16,431 bases of DNA. Source: Jaenimonas drosophilae (lineage: Eukaryota > Euglenozoa > Kinetoplastea > Trypanosomatida > Trypanosomatidae). Below are positions 1 through 8,273 of the stretch, piece after piece. Made by a program: the position numbers and the translations under genes. The stretch is taken from the NCBI GenBank assembly GCA_030849065.1, contig JASAON010001357.1, positions 1 to 16,431 of the forward strand, given 5' to 3'. Under the pieces are notes generated by a model. It saw only the letters and a list, made by a program, of their open reading frames with translations, made no database searches and was not told where the DNA came from. How positions within the stretch are numbered: the first letter of the stretch is position 1; the number at the start of each line of letters is the position of its first letter.

Positions 1-85
1 GTGGTCCTCTCATGATATATCCACATAGTACTCCACACGCGAAACCCACGAAGAAGATCACCAACAAATTCAACGTCTCACTCAT
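1..85 (-). CDS. N-terminus of a small membrane protein, cut by the window edge
   Basis: An ATG at 83-85 on the minus strand opens a frame without stops for 28 codons to the left edge. It begins Met-Ser-Glu-Thr-Leu-Asn and then carries about 19 hydrophobic residues (LLVIFFVGFACGVLCGYIM), followed by Arg-Gly-Pro, so it reads as a signal anchor or N-terminal TM segment. Support for a real gene is contextual. A long pyrimidine tract and AG (163-190) lie upstream, and this is the first ATG after that AG, leaving a leader of about 77 nt. It is the next gene on the same strand as everything else here. The family is not recognised and the rest lies outside the window. It could be a short spurious frame, but acceptor spacing plus a clean hydrophobic segment make that less likely. 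Confidence 0.62.
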   Translation of the reverse strand, partial: MSETLNLLVIFFVGFACGVLCGYIMRGP

Positions 86-110
86 CGCAGCAAGAATTTG
101 ATGATATGCG

Positions 111-143
<33 letters not shown>

Positions 144-699
144 GATAGTGAATGTGAGGCAACTATAAAGATAGAGAAAGGAAGGAAGTGCATGATGGTC
201 TTCTGGCCTCACATACCTTCTGCATGCTCACCTCAGGCTCCCCCCCCCATGAAGTACTTCATGCCATAGCAGAGCTATATCATTCATGATCAGTGGCTGT
301 GCTGACGGTAGGCCCCACACACATCCGTGGCGAAGGCGGAGGACTCGCAACTTCGACCAACTGGATGGTACTTGTTGAAAAAAACAAACAATGAAAAAGC
401 CAGTAGCAGAAATCAAAAAACACGAACATGGGGAAAACAAGAGTGGGTGGGAAAACAATGTAAGATACTCTGTTGCCTGTGAGGTCAGGCCGTAGCGCAC
501 CACATGTCTTGTTACTCCACCATCATTCGTGACGTCAGAGGCGAGAAGAAATAAGAAGGCGAAGAGGGTGCATCACTACACCATCAACACCATATGCCGT
601 GGCAGCAACTCCCTCGCCATTCTCTCATCGCACAACATGGGCTATATAGCCACGTCAATACCTAAGTAAGCCGAAACAGATGATGATGATGGTGATGAA
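86..699. other. Intergenic region between the BAG-like array and the leftmost gene
   Basis: No convincing gene is seen. It holds the probable leader of the leftmost gene with a GAT/GGT microsatellite at 111-144, a run of C at 240-248 on the plus strand, and a 16-bp perfect palindrome at 248-263. The longest minus-strand frame (228-503) begins with GTG, has biased composition and no acceptor of its own, so it is not called. Repeat-array similarity ends near position 700. Confidence 0.6.
163..190 (-). promoter_or_regulatory. Spliced-leader acceptor for the leftmost gene
   Basis: On the minus strand a tract of C and T (about 165-190) is followed by TTTATAG, with AG at 163-164. No ATG lies between this AG and the start codon at 85. 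Tract plus first downstream AG is the normal trans-splice acceptor in kinetoplastids. Assignment is by pattern only. Confidence 0.6.
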
Positions 700-1061
700 T
701 GCGTTTGTGGTGTAGTACGCGTAAGTGTACCTGTATGTATGTATGTATGTATGCTCACAATGTTGGCTACACAACCAACACATAAGAAGAATGACGTTGA
801 TGAAGAAACACGATGACGATTGGCACAATGAGATGGCAACACAAATCAAGAACCAGGAGCAGCTTGATGTGTGTGTGTGTGAGAGCACAAGGATTGAGAT
901 AGTGTGTTTATGAAGATATATATAGCGCCAAGCCTACTTACCCACTCAGCATCATCACACACAGGTATGATAGTTGGTGGGCGTGTACGTGTGCGTGTGT
1001 GCTGAATGTTATGGTGTGTGAGGGAGGCACAGATACAAATAAATACGGATTAAATATACGA
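700..1061 (-). repeat. Terminal spacer of the array: acceptor and leader without a gene
   Basis: This segment matches the spacers at about 1740-2069 and 2570-2788. It keeps a pyrimidine tract and AG at 767-768, a GTAT tetranucleotide run (about 733-752) where the others carry TG repeats, and the block around 905-970 with ATATATATAGCGCC. Left of about 700 the similarity stops and no BAG coding sequence follows, so it is an orphan 5' flank at the downstream end of the array. Confidence 0.75.
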
Positions 1062-1709
1062 TTAGACAGTGACACCATCACATGGAGGTTTGCATGCTTC
1101 GATTCGTTGTTGAAGCACATATGCATCGGAAATGAGGGCATCCCTCTTCTCCCTCAGTGAGGCAACTCCGTCAATGGGCAGGTCATCCAACTTGCAAAAG
1201 TACTGCGTGAGGAGCTCATCACACAGCTTGTGCATCTTCACCCACGAAGGTGGCACAACAACATGGTTGGCATCATCACAGTCATCATCTTTGCCATGTT
1301 GATGTGTGGAGGCCAACTTCTCCAGTTGGGGAAGCTTGAGGAGGAGCGGGATGGCGGCCCCACGATGGATCTTCTGCACCGCAGCACGAAATCGGCACAC
1401 ACGTGGATCGTCAGAGTCAGAGTCAGTGGCGGATGGATCATCGTCACCAAAAGTTGAAGACGGTGGTGATGATGATGGTGGTGATCTACACAACCATGCC
1501 CAAAGGCGTCCCACAATCACGAATACTCTTGTGATCAACGACCACGTCGCAGCAACAACTCGACGAAATGCAGATGATGGTGGTGATCTACACAACCATG
1601 CCCAAAGGCGTTCCCAAAAGCGTCCCACAATCACGAATACTCTTGTGATCAACGACCACGTCGCAGCAACAACTCGACGAAATGTGGATGATGATGTTGG
1701 TGGATCCAT
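1062..1709 (-). CDS. Snl1-like BAG-domain membrane protein, copy A (doubled TM segment)
   Basis: A 215-residue protein with a TAA stop at 1062-1064. The start at 1707-1709 is chosen because it is the first ATG after a good acceptor (AG at 1760-1761). Residues 10-44 and 48-78 are two copies of one hydrophobic, Trp-rich segment (AATWSLITRVFVIVGR then LWAWLC), followed by a Ser/Asp-rich linker (about 79-101). Residues 102-210 form a helical domain matching the BAG pattern. The second helix has Glu164 ten residues before Asp174, and Arg188 in the third helix. These correspond to the human BAG1 residues Glu212, Asp222 and Arg237 that, as recalled, contact the Hsp70 ATPase domain. Yeast Snl1 has the same plan, a TM anchor plus BAG domain. 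Inferred role: ER or nuclear-envelope Hsp70 nucleotide exchange factor. BAG1 Gln245 is Tyr here. The ancestral ATG seen in copy C is ACA (Thr) in this copy. Expression is not proven. Confidence 0.62.
   Translation of the reverse strand: MDPPTSSSTFRRVVAATWSLITRVFVIVGRFWERLWAWLCRSPPSSAFRRVVAATWSLITRVFVIVGRLWAWLCRSPPSSSPPSSTFGDDDPSATDSDSDDPRVCRFRAAVQKIHRGAAIPLLLKLPQLEKLASTHQHGKDDDCDDANHVVVPPSWVKMHKLCDELLTQYFCKLDDLPIDGVASLREKRDALISDAYVLQQRIEACKPPCDGVTV
1474..1684 (-). repeat. In-frame direct duplication inside copy A
   Basis: The segments 1474-1570 and 1576-1684 are almost identical at the DNA level. They differ mainly by a 12-bp insertion in the second (plus-strand order), which adds Phe-Trp-Glu-Arg. 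The offset is 102 bp, exactly 34 codons, so the frame is kept and the TM-like segment is doubled. Near identity indicates a recent event. Confidence 0.9.
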
Positions 1710-1739
1710 GTCTGTGTGTGTGTGTGTGTGGTGTAGTGT

Positions 1740-2069
1740 GCGGATCACTAGTATGTTGGCTAAGCACACAAGAAGAAGAATGACGTTGATGAAGAAGGGT
1801 GATGATGATGATTGGCACAATGAGATGGCAACACAAATCAATAACCAGGAGTAGCTTGATGTGTGTGTGTGTGAGCACAAGGAATGAGATAGTGTGTTTA
1901 TGAAGATATATATAGCGCCAGGCCTACTCACCCACTCAGCATCATCACACACAGGTATGTTAGTTGGTGGGCGTGTACGTGTGCGTGTGTGTTGAGTGTT
2001 ATGGTGTGTGAGGGAGGCACAGATACACATAAATACGGATTAAATATATGATTAGATAGTGACAATAAC
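1740..2069 (-). repeat. Spacer copy between BAG-like copies B and A
   Basis: Non-coding spacer homologous to 700-1061 and, in part, 2570-2788. It carries TG runs, the ATATATATAGCGCC block near 1905-1920 and, at its left end, the acceptor for copy A. It probably serves as the 3' UTR of copy B as well as the leader of copy A. Confidence 0.75.
1760..1785 (-). promoter_or_regulatory. Spliced-leader acceptor for BAG-like copy A
   Basis: Reading the minus strand, CATTCTTCTTCTTGTGTGCTT leads to AG at 1760-1761. The next ATG downstream is the copy A start at 1709, after a CA-repeat leader of about 50 nt. The same acceptor recurs in the other two spacers (767-768 and 2592-2593). Confidence 0.55.
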
Positions 2070-2547
2070 TCATGGAGGTTTGCATGCTTCGATTCGTCGT
2101 TGAAGCACATATGCATCGGAAATGAGGGCACCCCTCTCCTCCTTCAGTGAGGCATCTCCGCCAACGGGCAGACCATCCAACTTGCAAAAGTACTGCGCGA
2201 GGAGCTCATCACACAGCTTGTGCATCTTCACCCACGAAGGTGGCGCAACAACATGGTTGGCATCATCACAGTCATCATCTTTGCCATGTTGATGTGTGGA
2301 GGCCAACTTCTCCAGTTGGGGAAGCTTGAGGAGGAGCGGGATGGCGGCCCCACGATAGGCCTTCTGCACCTCAGCACGAAATCGGCACACACGTGGATCG
2401 TCAGAGTCAGAGTCAGAGTCAGTGGCGGATGGATCATCGTCACCAGCAGTTGAAGANTGTGGATGGTGGTGGTGGTGGTGGTGATGTTGGTGGTGGTGGT
2501 GATGGTGGTGATGATGGTGGTGGTGGTGATGATGTTGGTGACTCCAT
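2070..2547 (-). pseudogene. BAG-like copy B, probably a pseudogene
   Basis: The BAG-like domain is intact from about 2399 down to the stop, with the same Glu, Asp and Arg positions as copies A and C. It ends five codons early, in KPP followed by TGA at 2070-2072. The only candidate start, the ATG at 2545-2547 that follows the acceptor at 2592, is out of frame: it reads a 35-residue Pro/Ser stretch and stops at 2440. In the domain's own frame no ATG lies upstream, only His codons from the triplet repeat and then stops. The TM segment found in A and C is absent, replaced by a CCA/TCA microsatellite. A single ambiguous base (2457) lies in the same interval, so a sequencing or assembly indel could also explain the break. 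Confidence 0.65.
2458..2544. repeat. Degenerate GGT/GAT microsatellite in copy B
   Basis: An uninterrupted mixture of GGT, GAT and GTT triplets on the plus strand occupies the place where copies A and C encode the TM segment. Its length appears to set the frame between the ATG at 2547 and the BAG-like domain. Confidence 0.85.
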
Positions 2548-2569
2548 GTCTGTGTGTGTGTGGTGTAGT

Positions 2570-2788
2570 GTGTGGATCACTAGTATGTTGGCTAAGCACA
2601 CAAGAAGAAGAATGACGTTGATGAAGAAGGGTGATGATGATGATTGGCACAATGAGATGGCAACACCATCAATAACCAGGAGCAGTTTGATGTGTGTGTG
2701 TGAGAGAGAGAGAGAGAGCACAATGATTGAGATAGTGTGTTGGTGTGTCTGTGTGTGATTGGGAGACAGAGATACGAATACTATGCTA
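2570..2788 (-). repeat. Spacer copy between BAG-like copies C and B (short form)
   Basis: Homologous to the other two spacers but shorter. It lacks about 100 bp that include the ATATATATAGCGCC and CAGCATCATCACACACAGGTATG blocks, and has a GA run (2702-2718) near that position. It contains the acceptor for copy B. Confidence 0.75.
2592..2612 (-). promoter_or_regulatory. Spliced-leader acceptor for BAG-like copy B
   Basis: Same CTTCTTCTTGTGTGCTTAG string as in front of copy A, with AG at 2592-2593. It would still give copy B a processed mRNA even though the coding frame appears broken. Confidence 0.5.
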
Positions 2789-3253
2789 TTAGATAGTGTC
2801 ACCATCACATGGAGGTTTGCATGCTTCGATTCGTTGTTGAAGCACATATGCATCGGAAATGAGCGCACGCCTCTCCTCCTTCAGTGAGGCATCTCCGCCA
2901 ACGGGCAGACCATCCAACTTGCAAAAGTACTGCGTGAGGAGCTCATCACACAGCTTGTGCATCTTCACCCACGAAGGTGGCACAACAACATGGTTGGCAT
3001 CATCACAGTCATCATCTTTGCCATGTTGATGTGTGGAGGCCAACTTCTCCAGTTGTTGAAGCTTGAGGAGGAGCGGGATGGCGGCCCCACGATGGACCTT
3101 CTGCACCGCAGCACGAAATCGGCACACGCGCGGGTCTTCGAAGACGATGGCGGATGAATCATCGTCGGCCGGTGATGATGGTGATGTTGATCTCAACCAA
3201 CGCCATGCCGCCAGACCTCCATAGAGGAGCACCACACCCGCGAATACTCTCAT
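2789..3253 (-). CDS. Snl1-like BAG-domain membrane protein, copy C (simplest form)
   Basis: A 154-residue protein from ATG 3251-3253 to TAA 2789-2791. Residues 1-20 are a hydrophobic anchor (MRVFAGVVLLYGGLAAWRWL), residues 21-40 an acidic/Ser linker, and 41-148 the BAG-like domain. Key residues are Glu104, Asp114 and Arg128, matching BAG1 Glu212, Asp222 and Arg237 as recalled, with a one-residue gap before the Arg. Size and layout resemble yeast Snl1 (about 160 residues, one TM, C-terminal BAG). Inferred role: tethering an Hsp70 nucleotide exchange factor to a membrane, probably ER. It is first in the array, has unique 5' flanking DNA and an undisturbed anchor, so it is probably the parental copy. 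The frame stays open upstream, but that part lies before the likely acceptor AG at 3288. Without a profile search the BAG assignment remains an inference. Confidence 0.7.
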   Translation of the reverse strand: MRVFAGVVLLYGGLAAWRWLRSTSPSSPADDDSSAIVFEDPRVCRFRAAVQKVHRGAAIPLLLKLQQLEKLASTHQHGKDDDCDDANHVVVPPSWVKMHKLCDELLTQYFCKLDGLPVGGDASLKEERRALISDAYVLQQRIEACKPPCDGDTI

Positions 3254-3287
3254 GATGAACGGTACCGCATCAAGACCTCGATCCAAT

Positions 3288-3315
3288 CTAAAATGTTGTT
3301 GTGAAGAATTGAAAC
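3288..3315 (-). promoter_or_regulatory. Possible spliced-leader acceptor for BAG-like copy C
   Basis: The minus strand reads CTTGTTTCAATTCTTCAC, then CATTTTAG with AG at 3288-3289, leaving a leader of about 34 nt. An out-of-frame ATG lies in that leader. A stronger pyrimidine tract further upstream (about 3365-3395, ending at an AG near 3340) is an alternative. Confidence 0.4.
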
Positions 3316-3642
3316 AAGAGCGTAGATATGTCTTCGCTTCGTTGGTCGCGAGCGAGGTACAACGGAAAGCGAAGCGAAGAGGAGAACGGAGGCTCCACGG
3401 AGAGCTCGTTGGTGGCACAACAGGTGAAACAGTGCCGTTGTAGCTCATCCACCACACGTCGGGATGTACGTGATGAAAACCTTCCTTGTATGTATGTATG
3501 TGTGTGTGTGTGTGTGTGGTGTTGGACCAACACGGACATCAACCAACAAAGTGAAAAAGAGAAGAAGAAGAAGGGCATTGCAATATCACACACAATATTC
3601 ATTCATAGTAGTCAATCTTCATTCCAAGTACGTCTGTGGTAC

Positions 3643-3643
3643 G

Positions 3644-3693
<50 letters not shown>
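3643..3693. repeat. (GTT)17 microsatellite
   Basis: About 17 perfect GTT triplets on the plus strand (AAC in the transcribed sense), starting 14 bp beyond the kinase stop codon and so probably in its 3' UTR. The same triplet encodes the poly-Asn runs inside the kinase. Confidence 0.95.
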
Positions 3694-3694
<1 letters not shown>

Positions 3695-3707
3695 GGCATG
3701 CGTCACC

Positions 3708-6700
3708 TCACAACTCCAACCGATCCACCAACAACACCAATGAAGGGAACCCTCCCCGTTGTGGCCTCTTCGTCAACCACAACAAGCGTGCGTTGGCCCA
3801 ATCGGCATCTGTGCGTAGCGGGATGCATACCTGCACCGATGATGTACGCATCAACGTGGTCTTGGTGCCGTCGCCAACACCAACATCTCCATCTCCCGTT
3901 GTGGGCAGTGGCTGAGACGTGATAATGAAGAAGAGGCGCAGCGCAGATAATGGCGGCACCACACCCTTGTTGTTGTTGTTGTTGCTGCGGTTGTTGTTGG
4001 GGAGTGTGAGTTGTGCTCCAAGTTGGTTCAGCGCGCAACCAAGTCGGAACAACACCCCAGACAAACGTGTACGATCGCGGAGGGGGCGAAGGTCCATCCT
4101 CAACGCCTCTCTCGTGCATGGTGATGTTGTTGTTGTTGTTGTGGCAGCATCACGAGGTGCCAGCACCACAACTGTAGATGCGGAGCTCCGCGTAGGAGGC
4201 CAGCGCACCATCTTCTTCTTTGTTGCGATCGGCGGCGGCGGCGGTGGTGGTGGTGGTGGTACAACACGTGGCCGTGGTTTTTCTGGTGGAGGAGGGCGTC
4301 GGGCAGCAACCTGCGGCACACGGCGTGGCGCAGCGTCAATGGGGCGTGGCAGCGATGGACGATGAGGCGGAGGTACATCCACAGCAGCACCAACCACCAT
4401 CAAGTCATCGCTGAGGTTGGCAGGTGGAGATGATGTTGGTGCTGTTGGATGAGCGTTGGTGGTCTTGTGATGCACAACCACGGCGTTGTTGTTCTTGCTC
4501 TTGTTGTTGTTGTTATTCTTGTTGTTGTTGTTGTTCTTGCTCTTGTTGTTGTTGTTGTTGTTGTTGTTGTTGGATGTTGGTGCCGCGTGGCGCGATTGTG
4601 GCGGCCGACGTGCGGGAAGTGCGGCGCGGGTGCTCATCTTCATCTTTACCGCCGTTGTTTTGGTGGTGAGCTTCGATGGCCGTGGAGGATGTGCGGAGGA
4701 GGTCGTCGTGGTTGGTGGTGGCAGTGGCGCGTGAGATGGTGGCACCTTCACTTCCTCCTTGTCTTTGCAGCTGCTGGCAATCTCTTCGTCTTCCTCCTCA
4801 TCATCATCATCATCATCCTCATCAGCCTCATCATCATCCTCATCATCCTCATCATCATCATCCTCATCAGCCTCATCATCATCCTCATCATCATCATCAT
4901 CATCGCTGCTCTCTCCAGCAGTATGGCTAGTATCTGGTACATCAGAAGTTGTTGTTGTTCGCCGCTCATTATTCAGCACATCAACGGCTGGCACACTCTC
5001 CTCCTCCTCCGACAACGACCACATCACTACGTGCAGCGGCAGATTGTGCGAATATGAAAACACACGCCGCCCGCTGACACTATCAAAGTGCGCAACATAG
5101 TAGGCGTTGTCGGAGGTGCTTGAGTTTGAAGATGATGCATCATCATCTTCATCATCTTCACCATCATCATCATCATCGTCATCATCATCATCATCGTCAT
5201 CATCATCATCTTCATCATCATCATCATCGCTGCTATCAAACCCACTAGATAGAGACTGCGTCTCGTCGGATTCGCAGAGGTCGTCGGCCGGCGGCGCGTT
5301 GATCGCCGGTGTGGCAGCAGCAGCTGTGGCAGGTGATGATGATGATGATGATGATGGTTGTGGTGGTGCGGCAACGAGTCGAGCTGTACGACGATGCACC
5401 ACCTCCTCCTCAGTGTCTGAGCTGCTCGACTCATCATCATCATCATCATCATCTTCATCATCTTCATCATCATCATCTTCATCATCTTCATCATCTTCAT
5501 CATCATCGCTGGCCTCACTCGGGAGAGCGCTCCAGCGGCAGCGCAGCTCCGTGCGTGTTGTGGCCGGTGTTGGTCCTTGGCACCCACGCTCCTCCGCCAC
5601 CTCCTCCGCAGAGCTTGACTCCCACAGCTCATCATGTGCGGCACTAAATGTTGGTTGAGCAAAGATGGGCGCGAGGACAACCCGCTTCGGTGCGCTCCGA
5701 CGATGATGTGCCACCATCGCTGCCACCCGCGCAGCTTGCACGGCGGAGCGCGCAACATCTCGAGCGACGGTGGTCGTCTGAAGCCACGTGGAGCCACCAA
5801 CACCAGTGGAGGTGGCTGCCGCTGTTGTTGTTGTTGTTGTGTGTGTTGTTCTTTTGTGTGTTGTAGGTGGACATGCTGGGTGTGGTGCAACAACATCTTC
5901 ATCCTCAATAATGAGGATGGTGGGTGGCAACGCCTGCAGCCATGCAGGATCTGGCGCACGTGTGGCGGCGAGGACATCATCACTGTCATCGTACATCCGT
6001 CGCTGATGCTGATGATGTTCCTCCTCCGCCCGACGCACGTGGACGGCGAGCTGGTCGGGTGGGAGGCTAGCACGTACGCCAAGCACACCATCACTGCTGC
6101 TACGCGGGAGATGATGCATATCCATGATCATGTTGTTGTTGCTGTTGCTGTTGTTGTTGGTACCATGTTGGCGAGTGAAGGCAGAGGAGAGCTGCCGCTG
6201 TGGCAGTGTAGAGCTCCCACTCTGACGCAGGCTGCTGTTGCTGCGGGATGATCTGATGGCGGTGTTGGCAGCACACGCACCAACGCCAGAATCGCCATTT
6301 GTTCCACGAAGAGTCTCGTGAAATGTGTGCGCATACATCAGGTTGAGCTGCTCACGCAATCGCGCCCGCTCCGCCTCGCGGGCGTTGAGGTCGGCCCGGC
6401 GTCGCTGCAGCTCCGCGTGGCGCTTTTCATGATTGCGCAGGAGAAGCGCACGCAGACGGGCCTCCACGTCGGTGATGGCCAAGCCGTGACAGTGGCCGGG
6501 TACCTCATCGCCATGCTCCAACAACATGTTGTTCTTCTTTTCTGGTGTAGATGTTGATGATGTGTGAGTGGCAGTGGTGGTGGTTGGGCCACGTGGGGAA
6601 GTGATGGGCGTGGCGGCGTGGCTCAGCGGCAGCTCATCACCAGCATGTGCGCGCAGAGCGATGCATCGCCGTGCGGGTGGGCTGCGCGGTGAGTACAACA

Positions 6701-8241
6701 CGCCGCCGCCTTCCGCCACCACCACCACCTCCGCCACCGCCTCCACGAGGCTTCGGCCATGTTGCTCACGTCGCAATCGCAGGCTGGCATCCTGACGAAG
6801 TGCGTCCGGCAGGAGTGGTGCCACAGCCTTGATTGGGATGGAGGTGCTCCCACGACGTGCAGCACAGGGTGAGTTCAGTTGCTGGCCGTAGCTGACGAGC
6901 TCCGCACCGCCGTTGCCCACCATCACCACCTCGTTGCTGTGTGGGTTGAGCGAAAGTGCGCTGAAGGCGTCAGCGTTTAGCATCCACGGAATGCCATCAA
7001 TCATATCTGTGATGGCGCGACGTTGGTCGGAGCGAATGGCATCGCTCAGCGAGGTGGTGGCGGTGAGGTCCACCACCTCATCCAACACCTCTGCAGGCGA
7101 TGTGTTGTTGTTGTTGTTGTTGTTGCTGAGTCTCGAAGCAAGGAGCGGCGCCGTCTCTGGCCGCCCATTGGCGGATGAGATCAGCCTAAGTACATCAGGT
7201 GCTCCTGCCGCATCTGCCGGCATTGATGATCGTCGAGCACCACCACCATGGCCAACAACCGCCACAGAAGCTGGCCGGCTCGCGCCAACACCCGCCGCCG
7301 GAGAAGAGATGCTCCGTCGTCTCTCCGCCTGCCTACTTCCGGGCAGCGACTGCCACAAGGCCTCGATGCTTCGCCCCACCTCTTCATGCATGTGGCACGT
7401 ACGTGGTGAGATGATGTTGGTGGTTGCAGCATCCTCTTCAGTGCCATCCTCCACCACAACACCAGAAGCACCAGCAGCAGCTGGAGCCGGCGTGGGGCCT
7501 CGAGAGAGGCGATGATCCATCATGGCGTGGAGGGACCCAGCCACGCTCCTCGGCAGTGGTGGTGTTGCACGCCCGTGGCTGTGGTGGCTCGCGACGCTGC
7601 GCGACATCATCAACGACCCACCACCAACACCAACGTGTAGGCCATAGTTTTGCGCGAGAAGCATCTCCGCCGTTGGACGAGCCTCCGGATCCATCTGCAG
7701 CATCTGTTCCACCAGACCCACCACCAATCCATGCATCGCCTCCTCCTTGGCCAGATAATCATCTCCGTAGAGCTTCCGAAAGGCAGCTTGTTGTTGTACG
7801 TTGAAGCGATGCGGGGCCAACAAGGCACGTTGGTCGTAGATGCCCTCGGTGACCACATAAATCTGTGCCAGGACGTTGTCCGCGGAGAAGGGCAGCTTCA
7901 GGCAGTAGAGCTCGTAGGCCAACACACCCAGCGACCACACATCAGCCTGGATGCCGTAGGCCTCCCCCATGCAGAGCTCCGGGCTGAGATAGAAGGGCGT
8001 GCCAACAAAGGTGTGCGCGCAGGGATCGTGGGGATCGAGGAGCTTAGATACTCCAAAATCACCCACCTTCACGTTGCCATCCTTGGTGAGATAAATGTTT
8101 GAGGGCTTTAGGTCGCGGTGAAGCACAAGAAGGCCGTGGAGGTAGGCGAGGGCCTCCAAACACTGTCGGAGAATATCAGAGATGAGGAAGGACTCTATCC
8201 AGGCAGGGCCCATCTCATCATCATCATCACCTTGAATGTGG

Positions 8242-8273
<32 letters not shown>

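Larger units (their letters stand above)
700..3253 (-). repeat. Tandem array of BAG-like gene plus spacer units
   Basis: Three near-identical BAG-coding blocks occur, anchored by the shared string starting CATGGAGGTTTGCATGC at 1081, 2071 and 2808, giving periods of about 990 and 737 bp. Spacers are also repeated: about 770-1061, 1740-2069 and 2570-2788 share the pyrimidine-tract acceptor, a GATGATTGGCACAATGAGAT block and a TG-rich tail. The duplicated unit is therefore one BAG gene plus its 3' spacer. Upstream of the first copy (beyond 3253) the flank differs, so that is the 5' edge of the array. Similarity at the left ends near 700, in the leader of what would be another copy. Confidence 0.9.
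3254..3707. other. Intergenic region between the kinase and the BAG-like array
   Basis: 454 bp with no gene called. It holds the probable leader and acceptor of copy C, a TG run near 3500-3518, and a long GTT repeat just past the kinase stop. Open frames on both strands here are short or repeat-driven. Confidence 0.7.

Noticed and set aside
228..503. 91-codon minus-strand frame near the left edge
   Set aside because: It begins with GTG, not ATG, crosses a C run and a palindrome, and is not preceded by its own acceptor.
900..925. GGCGCTATATATATC on the minus strand, reminiscent of part of a spliced-leader exon
   Set aside because: Only about nine bases resemble the Leishmania mini-exon; there is no full 39-nt exon, donor site or Sm-like region, so it is not an SL RNA gene.
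700..3253. CRISPR array or transposon as explanation of the repeats
   Set aside because: Units are about 0.7-1.0 kb, contain a conserved coding domain, and show no terminal inverted repeats, target-site duplications, transposase or reverse-transcriptase motifs.
5027..6094. Long alternative frames across the kinase gene (Met-rich minus strand, Ser-rich or Leu/Val-rich plus strand)
   Set aside because: They are shadows of the triplet repeats: GAT/TCA and GTT runs stay open in several frames. The kinase frame alone contains recognisable domains.
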